This document shows positions 21,747 through 30,610 of a stretch of 64,000 bases of DNA, piece after piece. Source of the stretch: Candidatus Eiseniibacteriota bacterium (GTDB lineage: Bacteria > Eisenbacteria > RBG-16-71-46 > CAIMUX01); NCBI GenBank assembly GCA_016712505.1, contig JADJQY010000001.1, forward strand, positions 806,001-870,000, read 5' to 3'. The position numbers and the translations under genes are program-made. A model generated the notes under the pieces. That model made no database searches and had not been told where the DNA came from. It saw only the letters and a list, made by a program, of their open reading frames with translations. Each line of letters opens with the position of its first letter. Positions within the stretch are counted from its first letter, which is position 1.

Positions 21747-23606
21747 TCAACCGGCCTCGCCTGCCCGGATGCTCTCCAGCTCCACCCATCGCTCCATGCA
21801 GAAGTGCAGCTCGAGCTCGATCGCCGCCAGCCTCTCCTTGGTCGACGCCACCTCGTCGGCGCGCGTGGTGTAGAAGGTCGGGGTTCCGAGGAGCTTGAAG
21901 AGCGTCTCCTTCTCCGCCTCGAGCGCATCGATCTTTCCCGGCAGCGCCTCCAGCTCGCGCGTCTCCTTGAATCCGAGCCGCTTCGGCTTTCGCAGCGTTG
22001 GCTCAGCGCCGCGCGACATCCCTTCGGGAGTGCTCCCACCTTGATCAGAGCTGCTCGCCCGCTCCCTGGGTGCCCCTGAGTTCCGCCGGTTGGGGCGGGC
22101 GTACGGATCGGACTTCCGCTGGCGGACCCAGTCGTCATACCCCCCGATGTACTCCGACCAAGCGCCATCTCCATCGTAGGCCAAAGTGGATGTCACCACA
22201 TTGTTCAGGAACTCTCGGTCGTGCGAGACCACGAGCAGTGTGCCCTGGAACTCGAGCAGAAGGTCCTCCATCAGCTCGAGCGTCTCGAGGTCGAGGTCGT
22301 TGGTCGGTTCGTCGAGCACCAGGAGATTGCTCGGCCGGGAGAGGATCCGGGCGAGTTGCAACCGCTTCCGCTCGCCTCCAGAGAGCTTCAGCACCGGTCC
22401 CTGGATCTGCTCCGGCGTGAAGAGGAAGTCGCGCAGGTAGCCGACGACATGACGCTCCGCCCCGCCGATGGTCAGCATCTCCCGACCGTCGGCCACATTG
22501 TCGACGACCGACTTTGCCTCATCGAGCACATCGTGGAGCTGCTCGAAGTGCGCCGTCTCGACCCGCACGCCGGTCCTGATTTCTCCGGATTGCGGCGAAA
22601 GCTCGCCGAGAAGCAGCTTGAGGAGGGTCGTCTTGCCGCATCCGTTCGGCCCGATGATCCCGATCCGATCCCCCCGCACGATGGTGGTGGAGAGATCCCG
22701 CACCACCTTGGCGTCGCCGTAGGAGTAGGAGATCCGCTCCGCCTTGAGCACGATCCGCCCGGATCGCTCTGCGTCCTGCAACCCCGCGCTCGCCTTGCCC
22801 GTGACCTCGCGCCGCGCGCCCCGCTCCAATCGCAAGGCCTGGAGCGCCCGCACCCGCCCCTCGTTCCGCGTGCGGCGAGCCTTGATGCCGCGCCGAACCC
22901 ACGCTTCCTCCTGGGCCAGCTTCTTGTCGAAGAGCGCCGCCTGCTCCGCTTCGACCCGCAGCTCCTCCTCGCGTTTATCGACATAGCTGTCGTAGTCGGT
23001 GCGGTAGCTGCGGAGCGCACCCCGGTCCAGATCGATGATCCGCGTGGCCACCCGACGGAGAAAACTGCGGTCGTGGGTGACGAAGATCAGTGCGCCGGCG
23101 CGTCGAGCCAGCGCCTCCTCGAGAAAGAGGATCGCGCCGAGATCGAGGTGGTTGGTCGGCTCGTCGAGGAGCAGGACGTCCGGGTCGAGGGTGAGCGCGG
23201 TAGCCAGGAGCACCCGTCGCTTGGAACCGGCCGAAAGGGTTGCGACCACCGCTTCGGGCTCGAGCCCGAGCTGGTCGATCGCGGTGTCGATCTTGGCCTC
23301 GATTTCCCACGGATGCTCGCTGGTCAGAGCGCCGCTCCGTTCCAGCATGTACCCTCTCACCGTGCCCGCGAGGTCCAGCGGCACATCCTGCTGCAACCCT
23401 GCGATCCGCAGCCCCTGCTGCTTCACGACCTCGCCCGCATCGGGCCGCAGCGACCCCTCGAGCACCTTGAGCAGGGTCGACTTGCCCGCGCCGTTCCGAC
23501 CCAGGAGGCCCAGGCGCTCCCCCTCGTCGATCTGGAGGGTCACCCCATCGAGCAGAAGCGGTCCATGGAACGACAGGCTCACATTGTTGAGTCCGAGCAG
23601 AGGCAC
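21747..23606 (-). CDS. uup: ABC-F ATPase of the Uup type
   Basis: Soluble tandem-ATPase protein, 619 aa. ABC-F proteins act at the ribosome; Uup has also been linked to DNA-transposon stability. The first ATPase domain has Walker A GRNGAGKST at 36-44 and DEPTNHLDL. The second has GPNGCGKTT, signature LSGGERKR and DEPTNDLDL. The linker contains EEAWVRRGIKARRTRNEG, a hallmark of Uup. A C-terminal domain (about 550-619) has coiled-coil character. The first signature reads LSAGSKRR instead of LSGG, so that site may be less active; this asymmetry is common in the family. Confidence 0.9.
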   Translation of the reverse strand: MPLLGLNNVSLSFHGPLLLDGVTLQIDEGERLGLLGRNGAGKSTLLKVLEGSLRPDAGEVVKQQGLRIAGLQQDVPLDLAGTVRGYMLERSGALTSEHPWEIEAKIDTAIDQLGLEPEAVVATLSAGSKRRVLLATALTLDPDVLLLDEPTNHLDLGAILFLEEALARRAGALIFVTHDRSFLRRVATRIIDLDRGALRSYRTDYDSYVDKREEELRVEAEQAALFDKKLAQEEAWVRRGIKARRTRNEGRVRALQALRLERGARREVTGKASAGLQDAERSGRIVLKAERISYSYGDAKVVRDLSTTIVRGDRIGIIGPNGCGKTTLLKLLLGELSPQSGEIRTGVRVETAHFEQLHDVLDEAKSVVDNVADGREMLTIGGAERHVVGYLRDFLFTPEQIQGPVLKLSGGERKRLQLARILSRPSNLLVLDEPTNDLDLETLELMEDLLLEFQGTLLVVSHDREFLNNVVTSTLAYDGDGAWSEYIGGYDDWVRQRKSDPYARPNRRNSGAPRERASSSDQGGSTPEGMSRGAEPTLRKPKRLGFKETRELEALPGKIDALEAEKETLFKLLGTPTFYTTRADEVASTKERLAAIELELHFCMERWVELESIRAGEAG

Positions 23607-23693
23607 GAGATATCTCCGAGGGATGTTCCGTCGCGAGTGCGAGTGGGGGAGACTAACCGATCCGAGGGACGTCCAGCCATCCGCGCGCGCCGG

Positions 23694-24542
23694 CTAGAGC
23701 TCCTGCGCCCGGAAGGTGTCGCCATCCTCCAGCGACCCGCTCTGGTAGCCCCGGGAAAACCAACGCACCCGCTGTTCCGAGGTTCCGTGAGTGAAGGCGT
23801 CCGGCACCACGTACCCCTGGGACTCTCGCTGCAGCTTGTCGTCGCCGATCGCGCTGGCCGCGTTGATCGCCTCCTCGAGGTCCCCCTCTTCGATCACCTG
23901 CTTCATCTGCTCGGTGTGATGGGCCCACACTCCGGCGAGGAAATCGGCCTGAAGTTCGAGGCGAACCGAGAGCTGGTTGTACTCCTCCTCGCTGAGCCGG
24001 CCCCGCATCTGGTGGACCTGGTCGGTGATGCCGAGCAGGTTCTGCACGTGATGCCCGACCTCGTGAGCAATCACATAGGCCTGAGCGAAATCTCCCGGGG
24101 CACCCAGTCGCGTGCGCATCGTCTGGTAGAAGCCGAGGTCGATGTACACCTTCTCGTCCGCGGGACAGTAGAACGGCCCCATCGCCTCGCTTGCCAGTCC
24201 ACAGGCCGATTGCACCCGATCGGTGAAGAGGACCAGCGTCGGCTCGCGATAGGCCTGCCCCCGCTGCTCGAACTCCGCGCGCCAGACATCCTCGGTCTGC
24301 GCCAGCACCACGGTGACGAACTGCGCCAGCTCGTCCTCGACCGGATTCGGAGCGCGTTCGGTCTGCTCCATCGCCCCGCCGCTCGGCTGGAGTTGCTCGA
24401 GCATCTGCCTCGGATCGGCCCCGAAGAGCACGGCGAGAAGGAGGATGATCAATCCGCCGCCTCCCAACGCGATCCCCCCGACCGGCCCGCGTCCCCGCCG
24501 ATCCTCCACGTTCGAACTCTGTCGCTCGCCTCTCCAGCGCAT
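23694..24542 (-). CDS. YpfJ-like membrane-anchored neutral zinc metallopeptidase
   Basis: Protein of 282 aa of the putative neutral zinc metallopeptidase family. One membrane helix after a short basic, Arg-rich N-terminus (about 25-42, GGLIILLLAVLFG) anchors it. The zinc site VIAHEVGHHVQNLLGI supplies two His and the catalytic Glu; FYCPADEKVYIDL and QADFLAGVWAH are further family motifs, the last with a probable third ligand. The start has GGAGG 5 nt upstream. It is separated by about 90 bp from the ABC-F gene. Natural substrate is unknown. Confidence 0.88.
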   Translation of the reverse strand: MRWRGERQSSNVEDRRGRGPVGGIALGGGGLIILLLAVLFGADPRQMLEQLQPSGGAMEQTERAPNPVEDELAQFVTVVLAQTEDVWRAEFEQRGQAYREPTLVLFTDRVQSACGLASEAMGPFYCPADEKVYIDLGFYQTMRTRLGAPGDFAQAYVIAHEVGHHVQNLLGITDQVHQMRGRLSEEEYNQLSVRLELQADFLAGVWAHHTEQMKQVIEEGDLEEAINAASAIGDDKLQRESQGYVVPDAFTHGTSEQRVRWFSRGYQSGSLEDGDTFRAQEL

Positions 24543-24880
24543 CTCGCCTCCATCTTCGGACCTGCCCGTACCCAGCTCTATAGCTCAGGGGTGACCAGCT
24601 TCGCGGGTGGGCGCGTGGAGGTCAACGGTCTTCCTGGTGTGGTATCGAACTCTCCCACTGTCGGCGCGATTCTCGCTGCTCCATCGGTCGGTGTCTCGGT
24701 ACCGACGGGAGGGCGGCGCGGACTTCGCGCCGGAGTACTTGCACGAACAGGTTCGGTCAAGTCGCTCGAGCCTTGGGTAGCGGCCGGCTCAGCGCTCGCC
24801 GGCGCTTGTAGTCCGAGTGCCTGTCGCCCCGGTGCCCCTGGGCGCGGGGCTCGAGACGCGCTGGCCGGAAATGTAGTAGC
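24543..24880. other. Intergenic region without a recognisable feature
   Basis: About 340 bp between two minus-strand genes. No conserved reading frame, RNA gene or clear hairpin was seen. It should contain the promoter of the zinc peptidase and the end of the lipoprotein transcript. Confidence 0.4.
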
Positions 24881-27133
24881 TCACCGGTCCTCCGGGCAGC
24901 GAATGGGGGGGACGCGCACCCCCAGTGTGATGATCCCGCGGAGTGTGGGCGGATCGAGGCGCCGGGTGAAGGTTGCTTCCAGGTGACACTCGACGTCGGC
25001 GACACCCGCCACCTCACCTTGTCCCGCTGCCATCAGCTCGCCACGGAAGGTGACATCGCCGGCCAGCGTGACCCACGGGGCATCGCTGTCCAATCGTACG
25101 GTGTTGCCCATGACCGTGATCGATACTTCGCGAATGCTGGTCCACCGAGCCTGAGGTTCGTGCCGCTGGAAGTCCTCCAGCACGGTCAGCGACACGGAGT
25201 AGGCGCCCGATGGGTCGACGCCGCAATCGAGCGGGTCACATTCCGTGAAGTCGCCATTGTAGCTGCCTCGGCACTCGCTCGGAGGCACCGACCGGCACGA
25301 CCCGTCGAAGCCGCAGCAGGCTCCCACGCGGATCCGACACGCTTCGTCCCAGCACGTCGCATCCCCCGGCGGCAGCATCGATCCCCCCATCTCGATGCAC
25401 GAGTCCGGGGTGGCGTAGACGCAGCGCTCCCCCGGGATGCAGCACCCGTACCGCTCCGCCAGGTTCGGAGAGCAGGCCTCTCCCGGAAAGAACCTTCCGA
25501 AGAACTCCCTCTCGCAGTTGCGTGAGTTGGTCGGCACGCACAGGTTGGCCGCGGTGACGCACGCTCCGAGCCCTTCCGTGCAGGGTGGGACGGAGGCTCC
25601 GGCTTGGAAGCTCGGCTCTTCTGTGGTCAGTTTGCCCCGGACGGAGATCCTGTTCCGGCCCGGCGGGCCGGCGGCTCCGCTCGTGAATCCTTCGCCGCCG
25701 TTGCCGCCGTTGCCGACCGCTCTGAGAACCACACCTGCTGTTGCCCCGTCGCGCAGCCCACGCCCCGGTAGGCCGTCACCTCCGTACGCATCACCGCCAG
25801 GCCCACCGTCTGCGCCCTGCGTGTATCTCCATTCGCAGCGTTCTTCTCCATGACCGCCGCCGCCCCCAGCGAAGGTGGCGGAACCCGCCCCCCCCCCGGT
25901 CCCTACGGGGCGACCGTCAGCCTCTCTCACCAGGACATCCCCTCCGTCGCCTCCTCGCGACGTCATGTCGCCCCCGCGCCCCGCTCGGGTGAGCATCATC
26001 CGCCACACCGGAGCTCCATTCCCCGCCGAGGCGCTTGCAGGTCCACCGTCGCCGCCCGAGATGGAGCCGAATGTGATTGCCGCCCGGAGCTCCGGGATCC
26101 CGACCAGTACGAGGTCGGGGACATCTCCCCCTCTGCCTCCAATCGCCGTGGCGTTTGCTGCCGCATGATCGTGGCGCGGGTCGGGTAACTGTCTACGGGA
26201 TGGCGTCCGTGCGATCGCTGAGCCTCCGCGGCCGCCTGCGATCTCGCGAACATGAATCGCGGCGGACTCGGCGGACCAGCCGGCGGAGTGTATGGTCAGA
26301 ACCCCGGCGTCTCCTCCCCTTCCGGCCGTCGCATTCGCCGGATACACAAACTCTGCGTCCCAACCGCTCCACGTACCGATTCTCTTGACGTCCCCCCCCG
26401 CGCCACCGCTGCCTGGGCGCAGGTCGACCTGTCCCTTGAATCGAATCTCCTCGCCGGCGCTGATCGAGACGTTTCCTCCGCGTCCTCCGGGAGTCGCCGC
26501 GAGACACTCGTCGGACCGCTGAGCCGTGTCCGGAGCCGCATCCCCGCCCTGCGCGGCCGCGAGCCACGCATCGTGCAGCACGATCGACCGCTCGCTCTGG
26601 ATCACGATCGAGCCGCCGGATGCGCCAGGTGCGCATCGGCGTCCGAGCCGGGGGCCGACGCTCTCTCGTCCGATGCCGCTTGCACGAATCGCGATCGCCG
26701 CCTCGGGGCCGGTCGCGCTCAACTCCACGCCGGCCGGTGAGACGATCTCCGCGCCGGCGAGTACGAGTGGGCCGCGCGCGGATACCTGAAGGCCACCCGC
26801 GGCGCTGTCCCCGGCCGCGAGGCTGATCAGGCCGCGAATGGCCACCTCTCCGTCGGAGATGAGGTGGACGCTGCTGCCTTCGCCGCGGATCGTTCCCTGA
26901 ACGTCGATCGAGCGCGTGGCTTGAAGCGACAGTGGACCGGTGGCCCGGACGGTGACGCCGGGCGGGATGATCACGCGGTCGAACTCGTAGGCGCCGGCGA
27001 TGTCGATATCCTCGGCGGGGGCGAACAGCGTGCCGTCGGGTACGGGTGCTGGTGCGGGACCTTCATCCTCGGCGCAGCCGAGGATGGCGAGAAGCAGGCA
27101 GGAGCTGAGAGCGAACGCGCGCGCGGAAATCAC
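24881..27133 (-). CDS. Large glycine-rich surface lipoprotein
   Basis: Lipoprotein of about 750 aa. The signal peptide ends in a lipobox LAILGC. Residues 30-500 are repetitive beta-helix-like sequence in which GGxGG clusters recur (GGRGGNVSI, GGDGGDVLV, GGNGGEG), similar to polymorphic Gly-rich outer-membrane proteins. Residues 510-640 are Cys-rich, with several CC pairs and regular spacing that suggest disulphide-linked small repeats. The last 110 residues form a beta-rich domain. The GTG at 27133 is preferred over that at 27142 because GGAGG (27143-27147) lies 9 nt before it. A G10 tract at 25888-25897 is in frame and could change the frame if it slipped. Function unknown. Confidence 0.75.
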   Translation of the reverse strand: MISARAFALSSCLLLAILGCAEDEGPAPAPVPDGTLFAPAEDIDIAGAYEFDRVIIPPGVTVRATGPLSLQATRSIDVQGTIRGEGSSVHLISDGEVAIRGLISLAAGDSAAGGLQVSARGPLVLAGAEIVSPAGVELSATGPEAAIAIRASGIGRESVGPRLGRRCAPGASGGSIVIQSERSIVLHDAWLAAAQGGDAAPDTAQRSDECLAATPGGRGGNVSISAGEEIRFKGQVDLRPGSGGAGGDVKRIGTWSGWDAEFVYPANATAGRGGDAGVLTIHSAGWSAESAAIHVREIAGGRGGSAIARTPSRRQLPDPRHDHAAANATAIGGRGGDVPDLVLVGIPELRAAITFGSISGGDGGPASASAGNGAPVWRMMLTRAGRGGDMTSRGGDGGDVLVREADGRPVGTGGGAGSATFAGGGGGHGEERCEWRYTQGADGGPGGDAYGGDGLPGRGLRDGATAGVVLRAVGNGGNGGEGFTSGAAGPPGRNRISVRGKLTTEEPSFQAGASVPPCTEGLGACVTAANLCVPTNSRNCEREFFGRFFPGEACSPNLAERYGCCIPGERCVYATPDSCIEMGGSMLPPGDATCWDEACRIRVGACCGFDGSCRSVPPSECRGSYNGDFTECDPLDCGVDPSGAYSVSLTVLEDFQRHEPQARWTSIREVSITVMGNTVRLDSDAPWVTLAGDVTFRGELMAAGQGEVAGVADVECHLEATFTRRLDPPTLRGIITLGVRVPPIRCPEDR
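25888..25897 (-). repeat. G10 homopolymer inside the glycine-rich lipoprotein
   Basis: Ten C on the plus strand encode part of a TGGGAG segment. The reading frame is open through it. Length change by one would truncate the protein about 410 residues in. It is comparable with the C11-C12 tracts in the two subtilase genes. Confidence 0.6.
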
Positions 27134-27244
27134 GGAAGGCACCCTCCACGGATCAAGTATGAAGGAAATCCGCGAGGGGGGGAAGAGCCGGGGAAGGGGA
27201 GAAAGCAGCGACGGGGCCCCGGAGGACCCCGCCGCGGAGAAGAA

Positions 27245-27267
27245 GTCGCGCGCCGCAGGCGCGCGAC
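27245..27267 (-). terminator. Intrinsic terminator of the subtilase gene
   Basis: A perfect 10-bp stem (GTCGCGCGCC) with a 3-nt loop starts 2 nt after the TAA stop and is followed on the minus strand by TTCTTCTCC. Position and shape fit a rho-independent terminator. Confidence 0.75.
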
Positions 27268-27269
27268 GG

Positions 27270-29603
27270 TTACTTCACGACGACCAGGCGCGAGACGTCA
27301 CTCAGGGTGCCGTCGACGACCAGCCGGGCCCAGTAGACGCCGCCCGCGAGGGGGGAGCCATCCTGGCCGCGACCGTCCCAGTTCACGCTGTGGGTACCGG
27401 CAGCGAAGGCGCCCTGCTGGGCAATCGCCACGCGGCGTCCGTCGGCGCTGAAGACTTCGAGGCTGACCGCGGCTTCTGCCGGCAGCGCGAAGCGGAGGGT
27501 GGTACCGCTGGTCATCGGATTGGGCGAGGCCACCAGCTTGCCGTTCTCGACCGGCGAGATCGAGATCAACTCGACCGGGTTGCCCTTCACGCTCGACATG
27601 TCGTTCCGGAGCATGGACGTCATGTCCGGCTCGGAGCGCTCGTCGATCAGGGTGAGCGCCATCGCGGCCGGCTGCGGCGGGGCTGCGGTGGTCACGCCGG
27701 CGAGAACGATGTCGTCGATGTAGGCGCCCTCCGTCCGGCTCGAGCCGTTCGAGAAGAACAGCCACCGCCACTGAAAGGTCGTGAATCCGGTCAAGTTGTA
27801 GGTCGCCTGAACCCAGGCTCCGGTGCCCGTTCCGGACCAACGCTGTTGCTCGACCCAGGCGGTTCCGTTCCAGTACTGGAAGGCGAGGTAGTCGCTCGCA
27901 TTGGAGGTGCGATTCCAGAGCCAGAAGGAGAAGGTGACGTTCGTGACTCCGGACAACGACACCGAGGCAGTCTTGGTCATGTACGCCGTCATGTTGTGAT
28001 CGTAGGTCTGACCGGCGACGTTGGAGTTGTCGGCGCAGTAGGCGCTCCAGGAACCACCGTGCACGCGAGCGCCGGAGCCGCTCGACTGATCGCCCCAGTA
28101 GTCGGAACCGCTGGTGCCGTTGGCGTCATTGGCTCCCCAGACGGTGCCCGGAACGACGTTGGTCTCGAAGTCCTCGCTGAAGAGCGTGATCGGGGTACCG
28201 CCGCCGCCACCGCCGCCGGCGGCATTCTGGACCGCGAGGAAGGCATTGAGCCGACCGTAGCCGGTCTGGGTGTCATACCCTGCGGTGCCGAGATCGTCGC
28301 AGTTGGTCTGAAGCACGGAGAGCAGCGTCGTGCGGGTCAGGGCCGGATTCTGCGACCAGACCAGTGCGCCGATGCCCGCTGCGTGCGGGGTGGCCGACGA
28401 GGTGCCGTTGAAGTCGGTGATGAAGTCCCCGCTGCCGAAGCCGCCGGTGCCGCGGATGTCGGTGGTGTGGATCCGCACGCCCGGCGCCATGAAGTCGATG
28501 CCGGTACCGTAGTTCGAGCCCCACCAGTTCTCCGCGTCACAGCTCGTCGGGCTCTTCCGCTCATTGCAGGGCGAGAGAGCGCCGACCGAGATGACGTTGC
28601 TGTAGGCTGCCGGGTAGTCGAGCGAGGACGCGTTGCCGTTGCCCGTGGCGGCGAACATGGCGCAACCCCGAGTGTTCACCGCGTAGTCGACCGCCACCTG
28701 CAGGGTCGAGGAGGCCGGACCGCCGAGACTCAGGCTGAGGATCTTGGCGCCATTGTCCGCCGCGAAGGTGATGCCACTGGCGACGCCCGTATAGGCTCCG
28801 CTGCCGGCGGCGTTCAGCACCTTGACCGGCATCAGCTTGACGTTCCAGGCCACACCGGCGATGCCGGCGGCGTTGTTTCCGCCGCCGAGGGCGATGCCCG
28901 CGCAGGACGTGCCATGCCCGTTGTCGTCCGTCGGGTTGGAGTCGTTGTTCACGTAGTCATAGCCGGCGACCACGCGCCCGGCAAACTCGGGATGACCGGT
29001 GTCGCAGCCGGTGTCGACGATCGCGAGGATGAACGAGGCGCTGCCGGTCTGGAGGTCCCAGGCCTGATCGGTGTCGGTGTCGCAGTCCGCGGTTCCCACC
29101 GTTCCACCGGTGTAGCGGATCGCCTGGCCGGTATTGTTGTGTGCCCACTGCGAGGGGTAGGTCGGGTCGTTCGGGGTGAGCGACATGTGGGCGATGTAGT
29201 TCGGTTCGGCGAAGCTCACCTCGCCCATGCCGGAGAAGCGCTCGGCGGCGCGCTCCGGATCGATGGCGTCCGCGTAGCGGACACGGAAGATGCGATCGAG
29301 CCCGGCTGCCGCTCGCGCCGTCGGATCGGTTCCGGCATCGAACACCGGCATGATGTCAAAGGCGCCGATTGCGCTCAACTGCTGATCGATGGCGCCGAGC
29401 CCCGTGCGCCCCATCGATCCCAGATCGGAACGGTACTGACTCGAGTGCACCGCATCGGTGGCGATCTGGACCAGGAGTTCTCCCGGCACCCACTTCGCGT
29501 CCGGCGTGCTGCTGCTGCCCGGGGCCGGGGCCATGGCCCAGGCGGCGACGGCGGCGGTGTTGAGTAGAAGCCCTGTGACTGCGCGGAGACTTGGGGACCT
29601 CAT
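27270..29603 (-). CDS. Secreted subtilisin-like protease with FlgD-like tail
   Basis: Exported S8 serine protease, 777 aa. Signal peptide about 1-25; propeptide-like region 35-140 (WVPGELLVQIA). The catalytic triad is visible as Asp197 (IVDTGCD), His230 (DDNGHGTSCAG) and Ser402 (FNGTSSATPHAAG). A Gly run near 455 links to a beta-sandwich domain ending in EGAYIDDIVLAG, likely carbohydrate- or protein-binding. The end holds the FlgD-like module HSVNWDGRGQDGSPLAGGVY, which in related bacteria is often the sorting or surface-attachment region. The start is fixed by GAGG upstream of the ATG at 29603. It is monocistronic with its own terminator. Probable role: degradation of external protein. Confidence 0.93.
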   Translation of the reverse strand: MRSPSLRAVTGLLLNTAAVAAWAMAPAPGSSSTPDAKWVPGELLVQIATDAVHSSQYRSDLGSMGRTGLGAIDQQLSAIGAFDIMPVFDAGTDPTARAAAGLDRIFRVRYADAIDPERAAERFSGMGEVSFAEPNYIAHMSLTPNDPTYPSQWAHNNTGQAIRYTGGTVGTADCDTDTDQAWDLQTGSASFILAIVDTGCDTGHPEFAGRVVAGYDYVNNDSNPTDDNGHGTSCAGIALGGGNNAAGIAGVAWNVKLMPVKVLNAAGSGAYTGVASGITFAADNGAKILSLSLGGPASSTLQVAVDYAVNTRGCAMFAATGNGNASSLDYPAAYSNVISVGALSPCNERKSPTSCDAENWWGSNYGTGIDFMAPGVRIHTTDIRGTGGFGSGDFITDFNGTSSATPHAAGIGALVWSQNPALTRTTLLSVLQTNCDDLGTAGYDTQTGYGRLNAFLAVQNAAGGGGGGGTPITLFSEDFETNVVPGTVWGANDANGTSGSDYWGDQSSGSGARVHGGSWSAYCADNSNVAGQTYDHNMTAYMTKTASVSLSGVTNVTFSFWLWNRTSNASDYLAFQYWNGTAWVEQQRWSGTGTGAWVQATYNLTGFTTFQWRWLFFSNGSSRTEGAYIDDIVLAGVTTAAPPQPAAMALTLIDERSEPDMTSMLRNDMSSVKGNPVELISISPVENGKLVASPNPMTSGTTLRFALPAEAAVSLEVFSADGRRVAIAQQGAFAAGTHSVNWDGRGQDGSPLAGGVYWARLVVDGTLSDVSRLVVVK

Positions 29604-29834
29604 ATACCTCTGACCTCCTCGATCTTCCGTGTAGGATTTCACGCGAGCCGCCACGGTTGGCGATCTGGCTGCGACGCCCAGACCGATCGTGAGCGGTGGG
29701 GTTCTCGCTTTTGGCTCGAGCCTGGGGTCGTCGTCCCAGGATGGATTCGAGTGCGAGAGAGAATAGAAAGCGGAACGCGCGCGGGCAAGACGCGACCTCG
29801 AACGAGCGAAGAAGTTCGGGAAAGGATTCACAAA

Positions 29835-30518
29835 ATGACCGATGAAGCGGGTCTCGGCGACCCTTCCTGGGAGGAGCCCGCGCAGGTCGAGGAGTTCGCC
29901 GCACGCGCGACCGATCATCGCCTCCTCGAGCTGGTGACCCGCTTCCCCGATCCCTCGACCGTCCAGGTCCTCGACCTCGGTTGCGCCGGGGGAAGAAACA
30001 CCGAGTTCCTGGTGCGCGCCGGATTCGATGTGCTGGCGGTCGATGCGTCGCTCGCCATGGTGCGTCATACCCGCGTGCGCATCGCACCGATTCTCGGCCA
30101 GGCCGAGGCCGAGCGAAGGGTCCGGGTGGCTCGGATGGACACGCTTCCCTTTGTCGAGTCGAGCTCGCGGCAGTTGGTGGTCGCGCTCGGGATCTACTTC
30201 CTGGCCAGAAGCGCGGAGGAGTGGAGCGCCGCACTTGCCGAGTCGACGCGTGTTCTCGCGCCGGGGGGATACTGCCTGGTGGCCAATTTCGGGCCGGGGT
30301 TCGGTCCCATCGACGCCCTCCCGGAGCGAGTTGGCACCAGCTTCGTCTACCGCCACGAGTCGCTCGGCACGATTTGCCTCCTCGAGCCGGAGGAACTCGA
30401 CCTCGCCTTCCAGCAGTGCGGGTTGAGCCCGGTGGTTCCGACGGTTGCCGTGGAGCGCGAGGCAGAGGGGATCCGTCGGGTCACGGTGAATGCACTCTAT
30501 CGTCGCCTCCCGGCTTAG
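29835..30518 (+). CDS. Class I SAM-dependent methyltransferase
   Basis: Cytosolic protein of 227 aa with the class I methyltransferase fold. Motif I is VLDLGCAGGRNTEFL (about residue 45), followed by the acidic residue of motif II in VLAVDAS. Motif III/IV lies around MDTLPFV, and a LAPGGYCLVANF strand matches the post-II region. Substrate cannot be told. The start is placed at 29835 after AAAGGA, because the upstream extension is low-complexity Arg-rich sequence. It lies 92 bp upstream of the hybrid kinase and is divergent from the subtilase. Confidence 0.85.
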   Translation: MTDEAGLGDPSWEEPAQVEEFAARATDHRLLELVTRFPDPSTVQVLDLGCAGGRNTEFLVRAGFDVLAVDASLAMVRHTRVRIAPILGQAEAERRVRVARMDTLPFVESSSRQLVVALGIYFLARSAEEWSAALAESTRVLAPGGYCLVANFGPGFGPIDALPERVGTSFVYRHESLGTICLLEPEELDLAFQQCGLSPVVPTVAVEREAEGIRRVTVNALYRRLPA

Positions 30519-30610
30519 GTTCGCTTCGTCACCGGTCGAAAACTTCACTGTCCCGGAGCGGATTGGATCGCCCTGCGATCGCAACCTCCCACCGTGAGTG
30601 CGAACCATCG

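Noticed and set aside
22221..24986. Very long open frame on the plus strand opposite the ABC-F and zinc-peptidase genes
   Set aside because: GC-rich antisense shadow: Arg/His/Asp-rich with no domain, while the minus strand carries well-conserved proteins.
27000..29567. Long plus-strand frame opposite the subtilase and lipoprotein genes
   Set aside because: Low-complexity His/Arg/Gly/Val composition typical of an antisense shadow; the minus strand has an intact catalytic triad and lipobox.
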